DNA of 64,000 nt from Lamellibrachia columna. Lineage: Eukaryota; Annelida; Polychaeta; Sabellida; Siboglinidae. The position numbers and the translations under genes are program-made. How positions within the stretch are numbered: position 1 is the stretch's first letter; every line of letters starts with the position of its first letter. The notes beneath the pieces are model-generated. The model saw only the letters and a program-made list of their open reading frames with translations, made no database searches and was not told the origin of the DNA. Below are positions 34,201 through 42,551 of this stretch, in pieces. The DNA lies in contig OY759267.1 of the NCBI GenBank assembly GCA_963662155.1, positions 31,042,976 to 31,106,975 of the forward strand, in the 5' to 3' direction.

Positions 34201-37200
34201 AGGAAGCCAATGCAATGTTTTAAGAAGTGGTAATGAGTGAGAGAAACAAGGCGACCAGTGAAACTAGTGCCAAACAACTTTGCACACACTGAAGTTTTAA
34301 GATGTCCTTGAGAGCAATATTATGATAAAGGGAATTGCAATAGTCTATTCTACTGCTAATAATAGTAGTTGCAATAGTTTTGGTGACATCAAATGACATA
34401 TATCGTCAAATACAATGAAGATCACGAATGTGATAAAAGCAGCAACAACAAGTTTGTGAAATATGCTGTCTAAAATCTGAATTACTATCAAAGTTGACTC
34501 CTAAATTTCGTGCTGAAGATGGCCAGTGTAAAATTTTGGCTCAACATAGATGTAGTGAAAAAAAGTTTACCATGCTGCTTGTGTGAATAATAAGAAACTG
34601 TTTTATTTGCATTCAGTAATTGTGCAAATCTTAAAATTACAGACAGATGTGGTGTAGCACAAACATGACACCTGTGACAGATGTCATGACAGTGTACCTG
34701 ACATAGAGTGTCCTCTTCTGTGTCATCTTCAGGCTCCTGGTACTTGTGTTCATCATTTGTTCCCGCAGGTCCTGAATCTTTGACTCAAGCTGTTGTACTC
34801 TGTAACACAGCAGGTTAAAGGTCACACAGGGTCATATGGGTCACACATGGTCAAAGGTCACAAAGAAAAGCAATAATATTAATGAAAAAAATTCTATTGC
34901 GCCAACATCCTCAGGAACCTGAGCTCAGATGCATATCAAAATGGAAAGGTTAGGCAATCTCAAAAACGGAAGACAAATGGTTACAGTTGTCAATGCTGGG
35001 GAGTTATGGAGGGAAAGGGCAGTTGTAAAGTCAAGTTGTCTACAGGTGGAGGAATATGCTAGGGAGCTATGGAAGGAAAGGGCAGTTGTAATGTCAAGTC
35101 TTCAGATGACACTGACATTGTATCCTGTTTCCTGCTGACCCAACACTAAAATGGAGTGAATTCCAAAGAGTTGGCATGGCAACCGAGAAATCCCAGTTTC
35201 TATGTTTATTTCATCTGGGATATTACCGGTAAATCAGAACCTCCACGATACAACTGAAGAACTCCATCCTCGATGGCAAGGGGTGGTAGTATTACTGGAC
35301 TACCCCCGGGAGATCGAAACGTGGATTTGTCAGTTTATCCCACTCCAAGTGTGGATATGTGGCTGAATCATTTGAACTTCGTTCCACTTCCTGTCTTGGT
35401 CAACGTGTTTCAGATGTGTCCGTGCCCAAAACTCCAAAGAGCATTTCCAGGAAATGCCTATCATTACCCACCTGACCAGGAACGATGAGTCCACTACCAA
35501 TTAAAGTTAAGTTCCTGAATGCGAGCCAAGTAAATATAAGTTGATCTGCCAGGGGTACTGATGTAGTTAGAAGCCCCTGGTGGTGGGGATGAAGAACTCT
35601 GGTATGACAGTAGCGTACATACGATCTGGCTGGTACTGGGAGACACTGTCCACAGCATCCCCCGGTGGCCGCAGCCTACTCATGGGTTGCATTCTGTAAG
35701 TCTATGTCATTTACCTGCAAACAAACAACAATCGAATTAATCATGCTCGCTAAAGTAAAAGCTGGCAACAAGTTATAATTAAGACAGATTAGCTAACTGG
35801 GTCCAGCGTACAAACACCAAAAACTAAATATAAACTCAAAGCAGACTAACTGAAACCAACAAATAACACAAGGTAGTGGGTGAAAGGAGATCGTCATGTA
35901 TTTTTATTATGTGATATCAATTAACATACATAGTATATGTATAAAACCACACATAAAAGTACTCCCTAATACTATATTAAGTCAACAAAATAAAAAAGTA
36001 CAATTTCTGCACTTACATACATTGACGTCCTGACATGTGACGCAGGTTTGAAAAGAAGAAATAAAGACTACAAGATCATCAAAACCATGATTACTGTCAC
36101 AAAAACTGATTGCCCATGATCACACGGTTACATAACACCAGCAGTCAAACATTACATACAAGGACACTAACTGTGGAATTGTGTCTTCCTTTGGAGATCC
36201 TGCAACGGCCGGGTAACTTGGGCTGTGGCTGACAGTGGAGGTTCTCTGCTGCTGCTGCTGTGGCTGCTGCTGTAGCTGTGGCATCTGGTGTGGTAGGTGC
36301 AGCTGTGGTGGTGGTGACTGTTGCTGCGGTGGCAGCTGTGGTTGTGGTGGTGGCTGAATGTAGTCTGTCTGGTCTGTGGACAGGGAAGCAAGTGTCACAA
36401 GAAGTGGCACAGACCTGCAGGGGTGCCAAGTATGTTGCACATAATGCGGTAGATCTACCACTTTTCGAGATGTGAAGATCAACTTATTAAATCACTGATT
36501 TTTCAGTTGCTGTGTTAAGCAACAATACTGCTCACTCAGACTGATGGAAGTCATGGTTTTCGTTTTATGCACCTGTGAGTTACTAAAAAACCATTTGTAA
36601 CTACAATTAAGAATATCACGCCAGTGGTTTACTAGGATAACCTAGTTCAATACACATCTTAATTTTCATTGGCCACGTCATACTGTTACATAACCCTGTC
36701 ACAAGGACCATAGTCTGGCAATATTTGCTTCCCAAATGAAAATATATTCATATACATCTATTCATATACCTGCCAATAGGACATGGCCATGCTATTTGGA
36801 TCCAAACTCAACTTATGTAACATATTTTGTCCTTTGGTAACATGCTTGTTTGAGACTTTGCTTTGGTTCTGTGTATGTTGGCCTCTGTTAATACATCACT
36901 TGTAGTCTAGGTTACCCCGATTTCAGAGAACTACACTTACCAGTTGCGCTGGTTAATATGTCGTTTGGAGAAATGACTGGAATCTCCCACCTTCAGAGCA
37001 CATTTTGAGTAAGCCGCTGGCATGATATTCCTGATTTTAGTTGCACGTGATTAGATTTATTACCTATTTTAGGGGCACAGCCCCCAAAACCATGGCTTTT
37101 ACTTCGCTTTAATTGGTAGCAAACCCGTTGTGGCTGGTCAGAAGGGTAATGAGGAGATATGATAGTGAATATCTGGCACCACGGTGCTTTGCTCCGCGAC

Positions 37201-38155
37201 AGCAGGGGAAGTGTGGAATTTGTCAATTTTAGTATATGAATTTACTTAATTCTGGAGCATTTTCTACGTGAGATGGTGATTGGGCAGTATTTTAGGAGTC
37301 AAAATAATACACAGACAACTTTACTCAAATGTATGGATAACTTAGTGTTTCCCCAGTACCTCCAATTTTAATTTAACCTAGCTGTACTGTCTTTTGTAGG
37401 AACTACAAATAAAGTACTTTACCTAGCAAGCACTGTATGACTCAAGGGACTAACATTCAATGATTCTGTGACCACCTACCAGGAGGCAGTGTATGACTTG
37501 ATGGGCTTGTGTTAAACGGCTTGGCCACTGTCAATACAACCCTCTCCAGTGTGGCCTTCAGACATTCCACGGCTTCTTTGTGCGTCACATTTGACAAGTT
37601 GACTCCATTTACCTGAAATATAACAAAAAAGTTATCAGGGTAACACAGTCATCAACACTAACACATCAAAATGTTTCACCTTTGAAAAAAAAACAGTGAC
37701 AAATTTAACGCCTGGACATAACAAACTAGTCTTGAAATTTGTAGTTTTGTTTTACCTGTCTGGTGGCGCTACCAACCCATTTTGTCAATATGCTAGGCAA
37801 CATGCTGTTTTTTGTTCATTTTACAAACAGTGAATAAAACAGTTACAATTGTTTCTCCAAAGAATCATAAAATAACCATTCAGCTCCATCATGTTTAAAG
37901 GTAAAAAGATAAGAACCCTTAAAAACACCTTAGAAATGAATAGCTCATATTATGACATGCACAATGAACATTAGCGAAACACTGACAGATGGTGACACAA
38001 TACGACACAGTAACTCACAGCCAGCAATCTGTCTCTGGCAGCGAGGCGTCCATCCTGCTCTGCAGTGCACCTCTCAATGATCTTCGTCACAAAGATGCCG
38101 TTGTCTCCAGGAATGTGTTGGTTGCCAATGCCCCCAGCGATGCTGAACCCAAGAC
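28140..38155 (-). CDS. dlg: Discs-large-type MAGUK gene, ten exons, partial and apparently disabled
   Basis: Ten minus-strand exons (38019-38155, 37480-37612, 36160-36373, 35623-35693, 34698-34797, 33581-33757, 32648-32714, 30790-30850, 28809-28981, 28140-28249) join in compatible phase. They encode PDZ2 ([19 protein letters not shown]), a Pro/Gln-rich linker, the last strand of PDZ3 only, the pre-SH3 coil ([15 protein letters not shown]), SH3 ([13 protein letters not shown]), hook start ([10 protein letters not shown]) and part of the GK domain ([20 protein letters not shown]). DLG proteins are membrane-associated scaffolds at junctions and synapses. PDZ1, N-terminal L27, PDZ3 core and the start of GK are not found. 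The exon at 28140-28249 has an in-frame TAG, and one donor is AT instead of GT. Because nine exons are still open, decay must be recent, or the stop is an allele or sequence error. Transcription runs towards lower coordinates. Confidence 0.85.
28236..28370. repeat. 46-bp triplication of a splice acceptor and exon start
   Basis: GTGCTTGCCCTGTCAGAGAC (minus strand: acceptor CTGACAG followed by GGCAAGCAC) occurs at 28241, 28287 and 28333. The outer copies carry TTTGATGTACACTTGTG instead of the remaining exon, so only the copy at 28249 leads into the GK exon. Confidence 0.9.
28640..28810. repeat. Degenerate repeat of GAGGACACTTGTAATTTG type
   Basis: Six to seven imperfect units of 25-35 bp with ACTGAGGACACTT and AATTTGC blocks, abutting the donor of the 28809-28981 exon. 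Confidence 0.65.
28809..28981 (-). CDS. dlg: DLG-like exon: GK domain, middle
   Basis: Acceptor CATAG ends at 28982, donor GTAAAT starts at 28808; 173 nt, phase 1 in, phase 0 out. Encodes [40 protein letters not shown] and [15 protein letters not shown], matching the GK region EAGQYN-LYGTSVQSVREVAE of DLG proteins. Confidence 0.93.
28982..29864. other. Intronic AT-rich DNA, nothing recognised
   Basis: Apart from loosely repeated GACCATCACT and AACAA motifs at 29585-29700, no structured feature is seen. Confidence 0.4.
29865..30420. repeat. 34-bp minisatellite, interrupted
   Basis: About fourteen units of consensus TTAACATGAGCGGTAACATA-AGATAGACCATTAC. Nine to ten form a block at 29865-30185; after unique sequence (30186-30310) containing AGGGAAAAACGTTG, four more follow at 30311-30418, and a copy of the AGGGAAACGTTG segment recurs at 30418-30430. 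Confidence 0.9.
30790..30850 (-). CDS. dlg: Possible DLG-like exon: N-terminal GK remnant with AT donor
   Basis: Follows acceptor TTTCAG (ending 30851); 61 nt, phase 0 in and phase 1 out, which fits both neighbours exactly. Encodes [14 protein letters not shown] and then IGSCVPH, whose end matches the DLG block FGSCVPHTT. The expected ILGP nucleotide-site segment is absent. The donor position reads ATAAGT (30784-30789) where GTAAGT would be expected. Confidence 0.45.
30851..31925. other. Intronic AT-rich DNA with a dispersed local duplication
   Basis: Between 31430 and 31660 the blocks AACTGTTCCATGTATAA, ACAATGACAATAATAA-like text and CATTAAGCATGATATCATGA recur about 110 bp apart, an old tandem duplication. 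No exon of GK was found here. Confidence 0.4.
31930..32095. repeat. 18-bp minisatellite
   Basis: About nine units of GGACATCAGGCTCGTGA with GGATATCGGGCT variants. Confidence 0.9.
32355..32640. repeat. 20-bp minisatellite next to the hook exon
   Basis: Fourteen units of TGTGTGGTGCATGAGTGCAC with single-base variants, ending about 8 bp from the donor side of the exon at 32648-32714. Confidence 0.95.
32648..32714 (-). CDS. dlg: DLG-like exon: hook start
   Basis: Acceptor GACAG ends at 32715, donor GTAGGG; 67 nt, leaving in phase 0. Encodes [14 protein letters not shown] and SGKGSDPK, the basic hook that follows SH3. The exon is squeezed between two different minisatellites (32355-32640 and 32725-33060). 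Confidence 0.9.
32725..33060. repeat. 36-bp minisatellite on the acceptor side of the hook exon
   Basis: About nine imperfect units with GACATCCGACACAAGACAT and GATGACATGGCACTA. It supplies most of the sequence just upstream of the splice acceptor. Confidence 0.9.
33355..33478. repeat. 45-bp minisatellite
   Basis: Three to four copies of CACACGTTGGTGACAGTGAC followed by TGATGGCTGAAACAAGG, intronic. Confidence 0.93.
33581..33757 (-). CDS. dlg: DLG-like exon: SH3 domain
   Basis: Acceptor TTCAG and perfect donor GTAAGT; 177 nt. Encodes [40 protein letters not shown] and ends GIIHSKRR. This is the best-conserved part of the gene; the DEWWQAR signature is typical of DLG SH3 domains. Confidence 0.95.
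33905..34290 (-). repeat. Dispersed repeat family member
   Basis: Shares with 35135-35200 and 61480-61640 the text GAGTTCCACAGAGTCGGTGC, CAACTGAAAAAGC, GGGAACAAAAAGTAG and AGTGAATGTAAATATG. Probably the 3' part of an old retroelement; no frame survives. Confidence 0.55.
34698..34797 (-). CDS. dlg: DLG-like exon: pre-SH3 coiled segment
   Basis: Acceptor with tandem AG (TTACAGAG, second AG used for phase) and donor GTACAC; 100 nt. Encodes [16 protein letters not shown] and [13 protein letters not shown], closely matching the DLG segment just before SH3. Confidence 0.9.
34860..35560. repeat. Dispersed repeat family member and flanking unassigned DNA
   Basis: GTGAATTCCAAAGAGTTGGC and AACCGAGAAATCCCAG at 35152-35200 mark the family seen at 33905 and 61385. 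Upstream, AGTTATGGAGGGAAAGGGCA-GTTGTAA occurs twice (about 35001 and 35067). I considered whether the minus-strand peptide [15 protein letters not shown] could be a PDZ3 relic but do not accept it. Confidence 0.45.
35623..35693 (-). CDS. dlg: DLG-like exon: end of PDZ3 and pre-SH3 linker
   Basis: Acceptor TTACAG ends at 35694, donor GTATGT starts at 35622; 71 nt, phase 2 in, phase 1 out. Encodes [20 protein letters not shown] then QPD. The second half matches the last strand of DLG PDZ3 (family pattern GQAV-IVAQYRPE), whereas nothing of the PDZ3 core precedes it. Confidence 0.7.
36160..36373 (-). CDS. dlg: DLG-like exon: Pro/Gln-rich linker
   Basis: Acceptor CCACAG ends at 36374; donor GTATGT starts at 36159 (chosen because it keeps phase with the next exon). 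Low-complexity linker with [16 protein letters not shown] and [16 protein letters not shown]. In DLG proteins this position lies between PDZ2 and PDZ3. The CAG/CTG-rich run near 36245-36290 is a potential length polymorphism. Confidence 0.75.
36585..37250. repeat. Dispersed intronic repeat, copy 1
   Basis: Matches 43115-43570 in the same orientation with many differences. Landmarks are AACTACAATTAAGAATATCA, GTGGTTTACTAGG, CATACTGTTA, CTATTCATATACCTGCCAATAGGA and GCACAGCCCCCAAAACCATG. Class unknown. Confidence 0.7.
37480..37612 (-). CDS. dlg: DLG-like exon: second part of PDZ2
   Basis: Acceptor TTTCAG ends at 37613, donor GTAGGT starts at 37479; 133 nt, phase 0 in, phase 1 out. Encodes [32 protein letters not shown] and a Ser/Pro-rich start of the linker. 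THKEAV with the alpha-B His is the ligand-selecting feature of class I PDZ domains. Confidence 0.9.
38019..38155 (-). CDS. dlg: DLG-like exon: first part of PDZ2
   Basis: Acceptor TGCAG at 38156-38160 and donor GTGAGT at 38013-38018; 137 nt, entering in phase 1 and leaving in phase 0. Encodes [20 protein letters not shown] then [20 protein letters not shown] and RDRLLA. The carboxylate-binding loop GLGF is intact, but the usual GG after KIIE is RC and the usual GD before the last strand is RD, so the domain has drifted. Confidence 0.9.
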
Positions 38156-38322
38156 CTGCAGCACACAAGTCACTCATTTAAAGGGAAACCAAAGTCATCG
38201 TTTTGGGCACACCCACCTATAAGATTTAACAAGATTTAACAAGATTTGCCATCCAAGCCAAAGGCCCAGATGGCAAGTGGACAAGGAAGCCATTGGCTTA
38301 TCGAGAGTCCAACAATGTTCAC

Positions 38323-41196
38323 CTACTTATAACCCGCCCTCCTGATATATGTGTCAACCTTGTTTTTAAACATATTCACGCTGGTAGCAGTTACACAATC
38401 TGTAGACAATTTGTTCCATTCATTTATTGTCCTCTGTGAGAACGAGTGCTTCCTGATGTCCAATCTACATTGATCCTTTACTAATTTTACCTCATGTCCT
38501 CTAGTTCTGCTATCCTTCTTGAGTGAGAAAAACATATTTCTATCAATAATTTCATACCCATTCAATATCTTAAAAACTTCAATCTGATCTCCTCTTAACC
38601 TCCTTGTCTCTAGAGTTGTTAAACCACATTCTTTCAGGCGTTCTTCATAACTAAGGTCTCTAAGTTCTGGAATCATTTTAGTTGCTCTCCTTTGTATGCG
38701 TTCAAGCGTATCTATATCCTTCTTACGATATGGTCTCCATGCTTGTATACAGTATTCTAAATGAGGTCTAACTATTGCTTTATAAAGAGGTATAATTAAC
38801 TTTTTTCCCTTGTATGTTATGTTTCTTCTAATCAATCCAAGAATTTGATTACCCTTTGAAGCTGCAATACTACACTGCTCTGAAACTTTCATATCAGCGC
38901 TTATTGTAACTCCTAAGTCCTTTTCTTTTACAGTAGTACCCAGAACAGTATCTCCCATTTTATAGTTTACATTCAAGTTCCCATGTCCTGTATGTAGGCA
39001 TTTACATTTCCCAAAATTGAACAGCATCTGCCATTTCTCAGACCATTTCACTAATCTGTCTAGATCGTTTTGTAAATGTTGTTTATCACCATCAGTATTA
39101 ACCTTTCTAAACAGTTTTGTGTCATCCGCAAATTTCAGTACGTTACTTGTTATACTGTCGTCCAAGTCATTGATATAAATTAAGAATAATATAGGTCCTA
39201 GTACTGACCCTTGAGGTACCCCACTCAAAACCGATTTCCAATTTGAAACTTCTCCATCTACTACAACTCGTTGTCTTCTGTCAGTCAGCCATTGTTCTAT
39301 CCAGTCAGTTATGCTATCCCCGATACCATGGGCTTTTAATTTAAGTAGCAATCTTTGATGTGGCACTTTGTCAAAAGCTTTCTGAAAATCTAAGTAGATA
39401 ATATCTACTGGCGATCCCACGTCTATCCACTTAGTGATTTCTTCCAAAAAACATAACATATTTGTTAAGCATGACCTTGCTTTAAGGAATCCATGTTGAG
39501 ATGAATTTAATAATTTATGCTTAACGAGGAAGTCCACCATATGGTCTTTAATTAACCTTTCTAATAATTTACAAATCACTGACGTTAAACTCACTGGTCT
39601 GTAATTCTCTGACTTATTTCTCGAACCCTTTTTAAATAATGGTATGATGTTTGCTTCTTTCCATTCAAACGGAACAACTCCCTCTTTTAATGACAAGTTG
39701 AATACTCTTGCAAGTGGTATACTGATTTGATCTACTGTTTCCATTAGTAATTTTGGAGGAATCCCATCCACTCCCGGTGATTTGTTATCCTTCATTGCCC
39801 TTATTTTCTTAGCTACCAATTCTGGAGTTACAACTAACGGTCCTAAATATTCAGATTTAGCCCCCTGAAATTTAGCATCAGCAACTGGTAATGAACTAAT
39901 ATCTTCCTTGGTAAACACTGAACTGAAGTAACCATTTAGGTCTTCCGCCATTAAAAACCCCTGTGATATTATATTTCCAGCACTGTCTTCTAGAGGTCCA
40001 ACCTTGTCTTGTACGTTTTGTTTACTCCTGACATATGCATAAAAACTCTTGCTGTCATTTTTTATGTTACATGCCAGTTTTTGCTCATAGCTTCTTTTAG
40101 ATTGTCTGATTTCAGTTGTAGCTGCATTAAGTGCCTCTTTGTATTTTGCATAGTCTTCTTCCTTTCTGGTACGCCTATAAACCCTCCACATAGTTTGTTT
40201 TAGCATTATTTTTCTAATAGCCTCTTTTGACAAATGTTTCTTTCTACACCGTTTTCCTTGTTTTCGGAAGGGAACAAATTTATCGATGATACTCTCAATT
40301 TCATATTTAAGAATGTTCCAGCATTCAATTGCGGTCTTATTCATCAGCATGTTATTCCAATCTAGCTGTGCTAAGTATTTTCTCATATCTTTGTAGTTAC
40401 CTTTGTGGAAGTTTCTCTTGTACGTTTTCTTATTTTTATTTTCTGATTTTACATTGATGTCAAAATGTATTTGATTATGGTCACTATTACCCAATGGTTC
40501 AAATATTTTTACATTGTCCACTAATTCTTTTTGTGATGACAAAACTATATCTAATACATTTTCTCCCCTGGTTGGTTCTAATACGTGCTGAGTAAGAAAG
40601 CTATCCTGGATTAAACATAGAAATTGTTGATCCTCAATCCCTGTGCTCTCTAGAGAATTCCATTGTATGTGTCCATGATTAAAATCTCCCATTATGATAC
40701 ATTCCCCTTTACTAACTTCCTTTATAGCGTTTTTTATTTTTGTGTTGTCCTCTTCGTTTATGTTTGGACTTCGGTAAACTAATCCAATAGTTAATTTTGA
40801 ATTTCCTGAAACAATTTTGCACCAAACAGCTTCATCGCAATCTGCTTCCCTTTCTAGTTTTATTTCATAAGCCTGAATAGATTCTTTAACATATAAAATA
40901 ACTCCCCCGCCCCTTCTTCCTATTCGATCTTTCCTAAACATTACGTATCCTGTCAGTCCTAATTCAGCATCTGTAATATCTATGTTGGCCCATGATTCAG
41001 TTATACCAATTATGTGAGGGTCAATATCTTCTACCATAATGTTTAATTCGTTTTTCTTATTTACTATGCTCCTTGCATTTAAACATACGCATATATAACC
41101 TTTTTCAGAGATGTTTTTCGGATGATTTGATATTGGTTTATCTGTGCTAGTGGCCTCTTGTTCTGCTTGAGACACCTCTAGGTAACCCCCCTGCAC
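38323..41196 (-). CDS. CR1 ORF2 protein: APE endonuclease and reverse transcriptase
   Basis: About 957 codons. APE-type endonuclease at residues 35-245: Asn40 (LNARS), Glu67 (ITESW), YRSPN, Asp171/Asn173 (GDFN) and SDH 238-240 are all present. RT at about 500-760: KKGSRNKSENYRPVSLTS, YLDFQKAFDKV, SGVPQGSVLGP and the catalytic FADD near 688-691. The CR1-type C-terminus follows (HLEYCIQAW, LRRLRGDQIE-like, INEWNKLS). No ATG exists before the endonuclease: the frame opens after a TAA at 41215-41217, the first listed codon at 41196 is GTG, and the first Met is residue 54, past Asn40. Expression therefore needs frameshifting from ORF1 or non-AUG reinitiation. RT nicks the target and copies the LINE RNA. 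Confidence 0.95.
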   Translation of the reverse strand: MQGGYLEVSQAEQEATSTDKPISNHPKNISEKGYICVCLNARSIVNKKNELNIMVEDIDPHIIGITESWANIDITDAELGLTGYVMFRKDRIGRRGGGVILYVKESIQAYEIKLEREADCDEAVWCKIVSGNSKLTIGLVYRSPNINEEDNTKIKNAIKEVSKGECIIMGDFNHGHIQWNSLESTGIEDQQFLCLIQDSFLTQHVLEPTRGENVLDIVLSSQKELVDNVKIFEPLGNSDHNQIHFDINVKSENKNKKTYKRNFHKGNYKDMRKYLAQLDWNNMLMNKTAIECWNILKYEIESIIDKFVPFRKQGKRCRKKHLSKEAIRKIMLKQTMWRVYRRTRKEEDYAKYKEALNAATTEIRQSKRSYEQKLACNIKNDSKSFYAYVRSKQNVQDKVGPLEDSAGNIISQGFLMAEDLNGYFSSVFTKEDISSLPVADAKFQGAKSEYLGPLVVTPELVAKKIRAMKDNKSPGVDGIPPKLLMETVDQISIPLARVFNLSLKEGVVPFEWKEANIIPLFKKGSRNKSENYRPVSLTSVICKLLERLIKDHMVDFLVKHKLLNSSQHGFLKARSCLTNMLCFLEEITKWIDVGSPVDIIYLDFQKAFDKVPHQRLLLKLKAHGIGDSITDWIEQWLTDRRQRVVVDGEVSNWKSVLSGVPQGSVLGPILFLIYINDLDDSITSNVLKFADDTKLFRKVNTDGDKQHLQNDLDRLVKWSEKWQMLFNFGKCKCLHTGHGNLNVNYKMGDTVLGTTVKEKDLGVTISADMKVSEQCSIAASKGNQILGLIRRNITYKGKKLIIPLYKAIVRPHLEYCIQAWRPYRKKDIDTLERIQRRATKMIPELRDLSYEERLKECGLTTLETRRLRGDQIEVFKILNGYEIIDRNMFFSLKKDSRTRGHEVKLVKDQCRLDIRKHSFSQRTINEWNKLSTDCVTATSVNMFKNKVDTYIRRAGYK

Positions 41197-41198
41197 TT

Positions 41199-41208
41199 CT
41201 AGTTTAAA
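41199..41208 (-). promoter_or_regulatory. Putative -1 programmed ribosomal frameshift site T TTA AAC before the ORF1 TAG
   Basis: Read on the minus strand the ORF1 end is TCT TTA AAC TAG. The heptamer TTTAAAC (41208-41202) sits in the phase X XXY YYZ required for a -1 slip and is the strongest class of slippery site known from coronaviruses. After slippage decoding continues CTA GAA GTG CAG, exactly the ORF2 frame. The stop one codon downstream would further slow ribosomes. Downstream, a GGGGGG run follows at about nine bases; I cannot vouch for a stem or pseudoknot. Confidence 0.75.
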
Positions 41209-42551
41209 GAATGTTTACTTCCAAAAACATTTGTCATTGTACCCAAGTCGCTATCTACTGCTGCTGAAAGTTTGTCCGCGAATACTGCCGCCCCCTTTCC
41301 ACTTAAATGAAGCCCATCCTTCATGTACATATCTGCCCTCCCAACAAAACTTTCCCATAAATCCACAAATCCAACTTCCTCTTCCCTACACAGCCTCTGG
41401 ACTAACATGTTAATTGCCATCCCCCGACAATTTCGATATTTGTGACCCCTCCTGCCCATTACAGGTAAAATCCCTGACAGTATTACCTGCTCAACCCGCG
41501 TCTGTTTTAGTGTTCTGACCAACTGCCTATATTTCCTAACTATGGCAGTTGTACCCTCCCTCTCTACGTTATTTGTCCCTACGTGTACTAAAACAGATCC
41601 ACCCTTACCCGAGCCTACGATGTTTTTTACCCTCTCAGTTATCGCCTCTATTTTGGCTCCAGGCAAGCAGACCACCACATCATCTCCCTTGTTTAAGACT
41701 CTGTCGGTCTTCCTAACTATCGAATCCCCCACAAACACCCTCGCTCTCTTCCTCACCCCCTCTATCACTGCTGCAGAATAACTCTTCCTTTCGATCCCCT
41801 CCATCACATTCTGTCCTGACCCCTTCCCTCCTGTCTCCCCCACTTCCCACTCCTTTGCTCTTGTCTCTCCCACTCCCCTCTCCTTCACTCCGGTTGTTTT
41901 CCCTTCCGTCTCCCCCACTCCCTTCTCCTTCCCTCCTGTCTCCCCTACTCCCCTCTCCTTCCCTCCGGTTGTTTTCCCTCCCGTCTCCCCCACTCCCTTC
42001 TCCTTCCCTCCTGTCGCCGCTACTCCCCTCTCCTTCACTCCGGTTGTCTTCCCTCCCGTCTCCCCCACTCCCTTCTCCTTCCCTCCTGTCTCCCCTACTC
42101 CCATCTCCTTCCCTCCTGTCTCCCCTACTCCCATCTCCTTCACTCTGGTTGTCTTCCCTTCCGTTCCTTTCCTTCCCGTCTCCTTACGTCCTGTCTCCCT
42201 ATGACCTGTCACCTTCCCTCCTCTCAGCTTCCTCCCAGGCTGAGGTGAGCTCTCCCTAGCATCTCTTGTGTCTTTCGACACTTTATCGTCTACAGTTCCC
42301 CCACCGGAACTACTGGCACAACTCCCCTGTTCCCTTCCCACCATTGCCACAACGAGCAGCCTCAGCTCTTCCAACTCCACCTCTAGTTCCTTCATCCGTG
42401 CGCATCCCCTACACTCAAAACTAAAACTATCTGCCTGGACCTCAGCCCAGGACTTCTCGCACCCAGACTTGACGAAATCCACCCAGTTGCTGCAACTGCC
42501 ACAAATTAAATGCCTTGTGGCCTTTAACTGCCGTTTGCACGGCGCCATCAT
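41199..42551 (-). CDS. CR1 ORF1 protein: PHD-like zinc finger, repeat linker, SGNH esterase
   Basis: 450 codons; starts ATGATGGCGCCG, either Met possible. Residues 17-50 carry CGSC, C31, W35 and CRGC, a PHD-like zinc finger as known in CR1/L2 ORF1 proteins, followed by a short coiled coil (MKELEVELEELRLLV). Residues about 95-245 are an acid-base low-complexity linker made of GETGGKEKGV-type 10-residue repeats. From about 265 to 440 lies an SGNH/GDSL hydrolase domain: VFVGDSIV (nucleophile Ser), LVHVGTNN (block III) and KDGLHLSGKG (Asp and His of block V). Such esterase domains in CR1/L2 ORF1p bind lipids or membranes and RNA; exact role unclear. It ends SKHSLN then TAG, and the last codons form the frameshift site. 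Confidence 0.92.
   Translation of the reverse strand: MMAPCKRQLKATRHLICGSCSNWVDFVKSGCEKSWAEVQADSFSFECRGCARMKELEVELEELRLLVVAMVGREQGSCASSSGGGTVDDKVSKDTRDARESSPQPGRKLRGGKVTGHRETGRKETGRKGTEGKTTRVKEMGVGETGGKEMGVGETGGKEKGVGETGGKTTGVKERGVAATGGKEKGVGETGGKTTGGKERGVGETGGKEKGVGETEGKTTGVKERGVGETRAKEWEVGETGGKGSGQNVMEGIERKSYSAAVIEGVRKRARVFVGDSIVRKTDRVLNKGDDVVVCLPGAKIEAITERVKNIVGSGKGGSVLVHVGTNNVEREGTTAIVRKYRQLVRTLKQTRVEQVILSGILPVMGRRGHKYRNCRGMAINMLVQRLCREEEVGFVDLWESFVGRADMYMKDGLHLSGKGAAVFADKLSAAVDSDLGTMTNVFGSKHSLN

Noticed and set aside
35260..35320. PDZ3 relic on the minus strand ([15 protein letters not shown])
   Set aside because: It lies downstream of the exon that should follow PDZ3, and the surrounding sequence is a dispersed repeat.
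41855..42259. Ser/Pro/Leu-rich plus-strand frame
   Set aside because: Antisense shadow of the ORF1 repeat linker.
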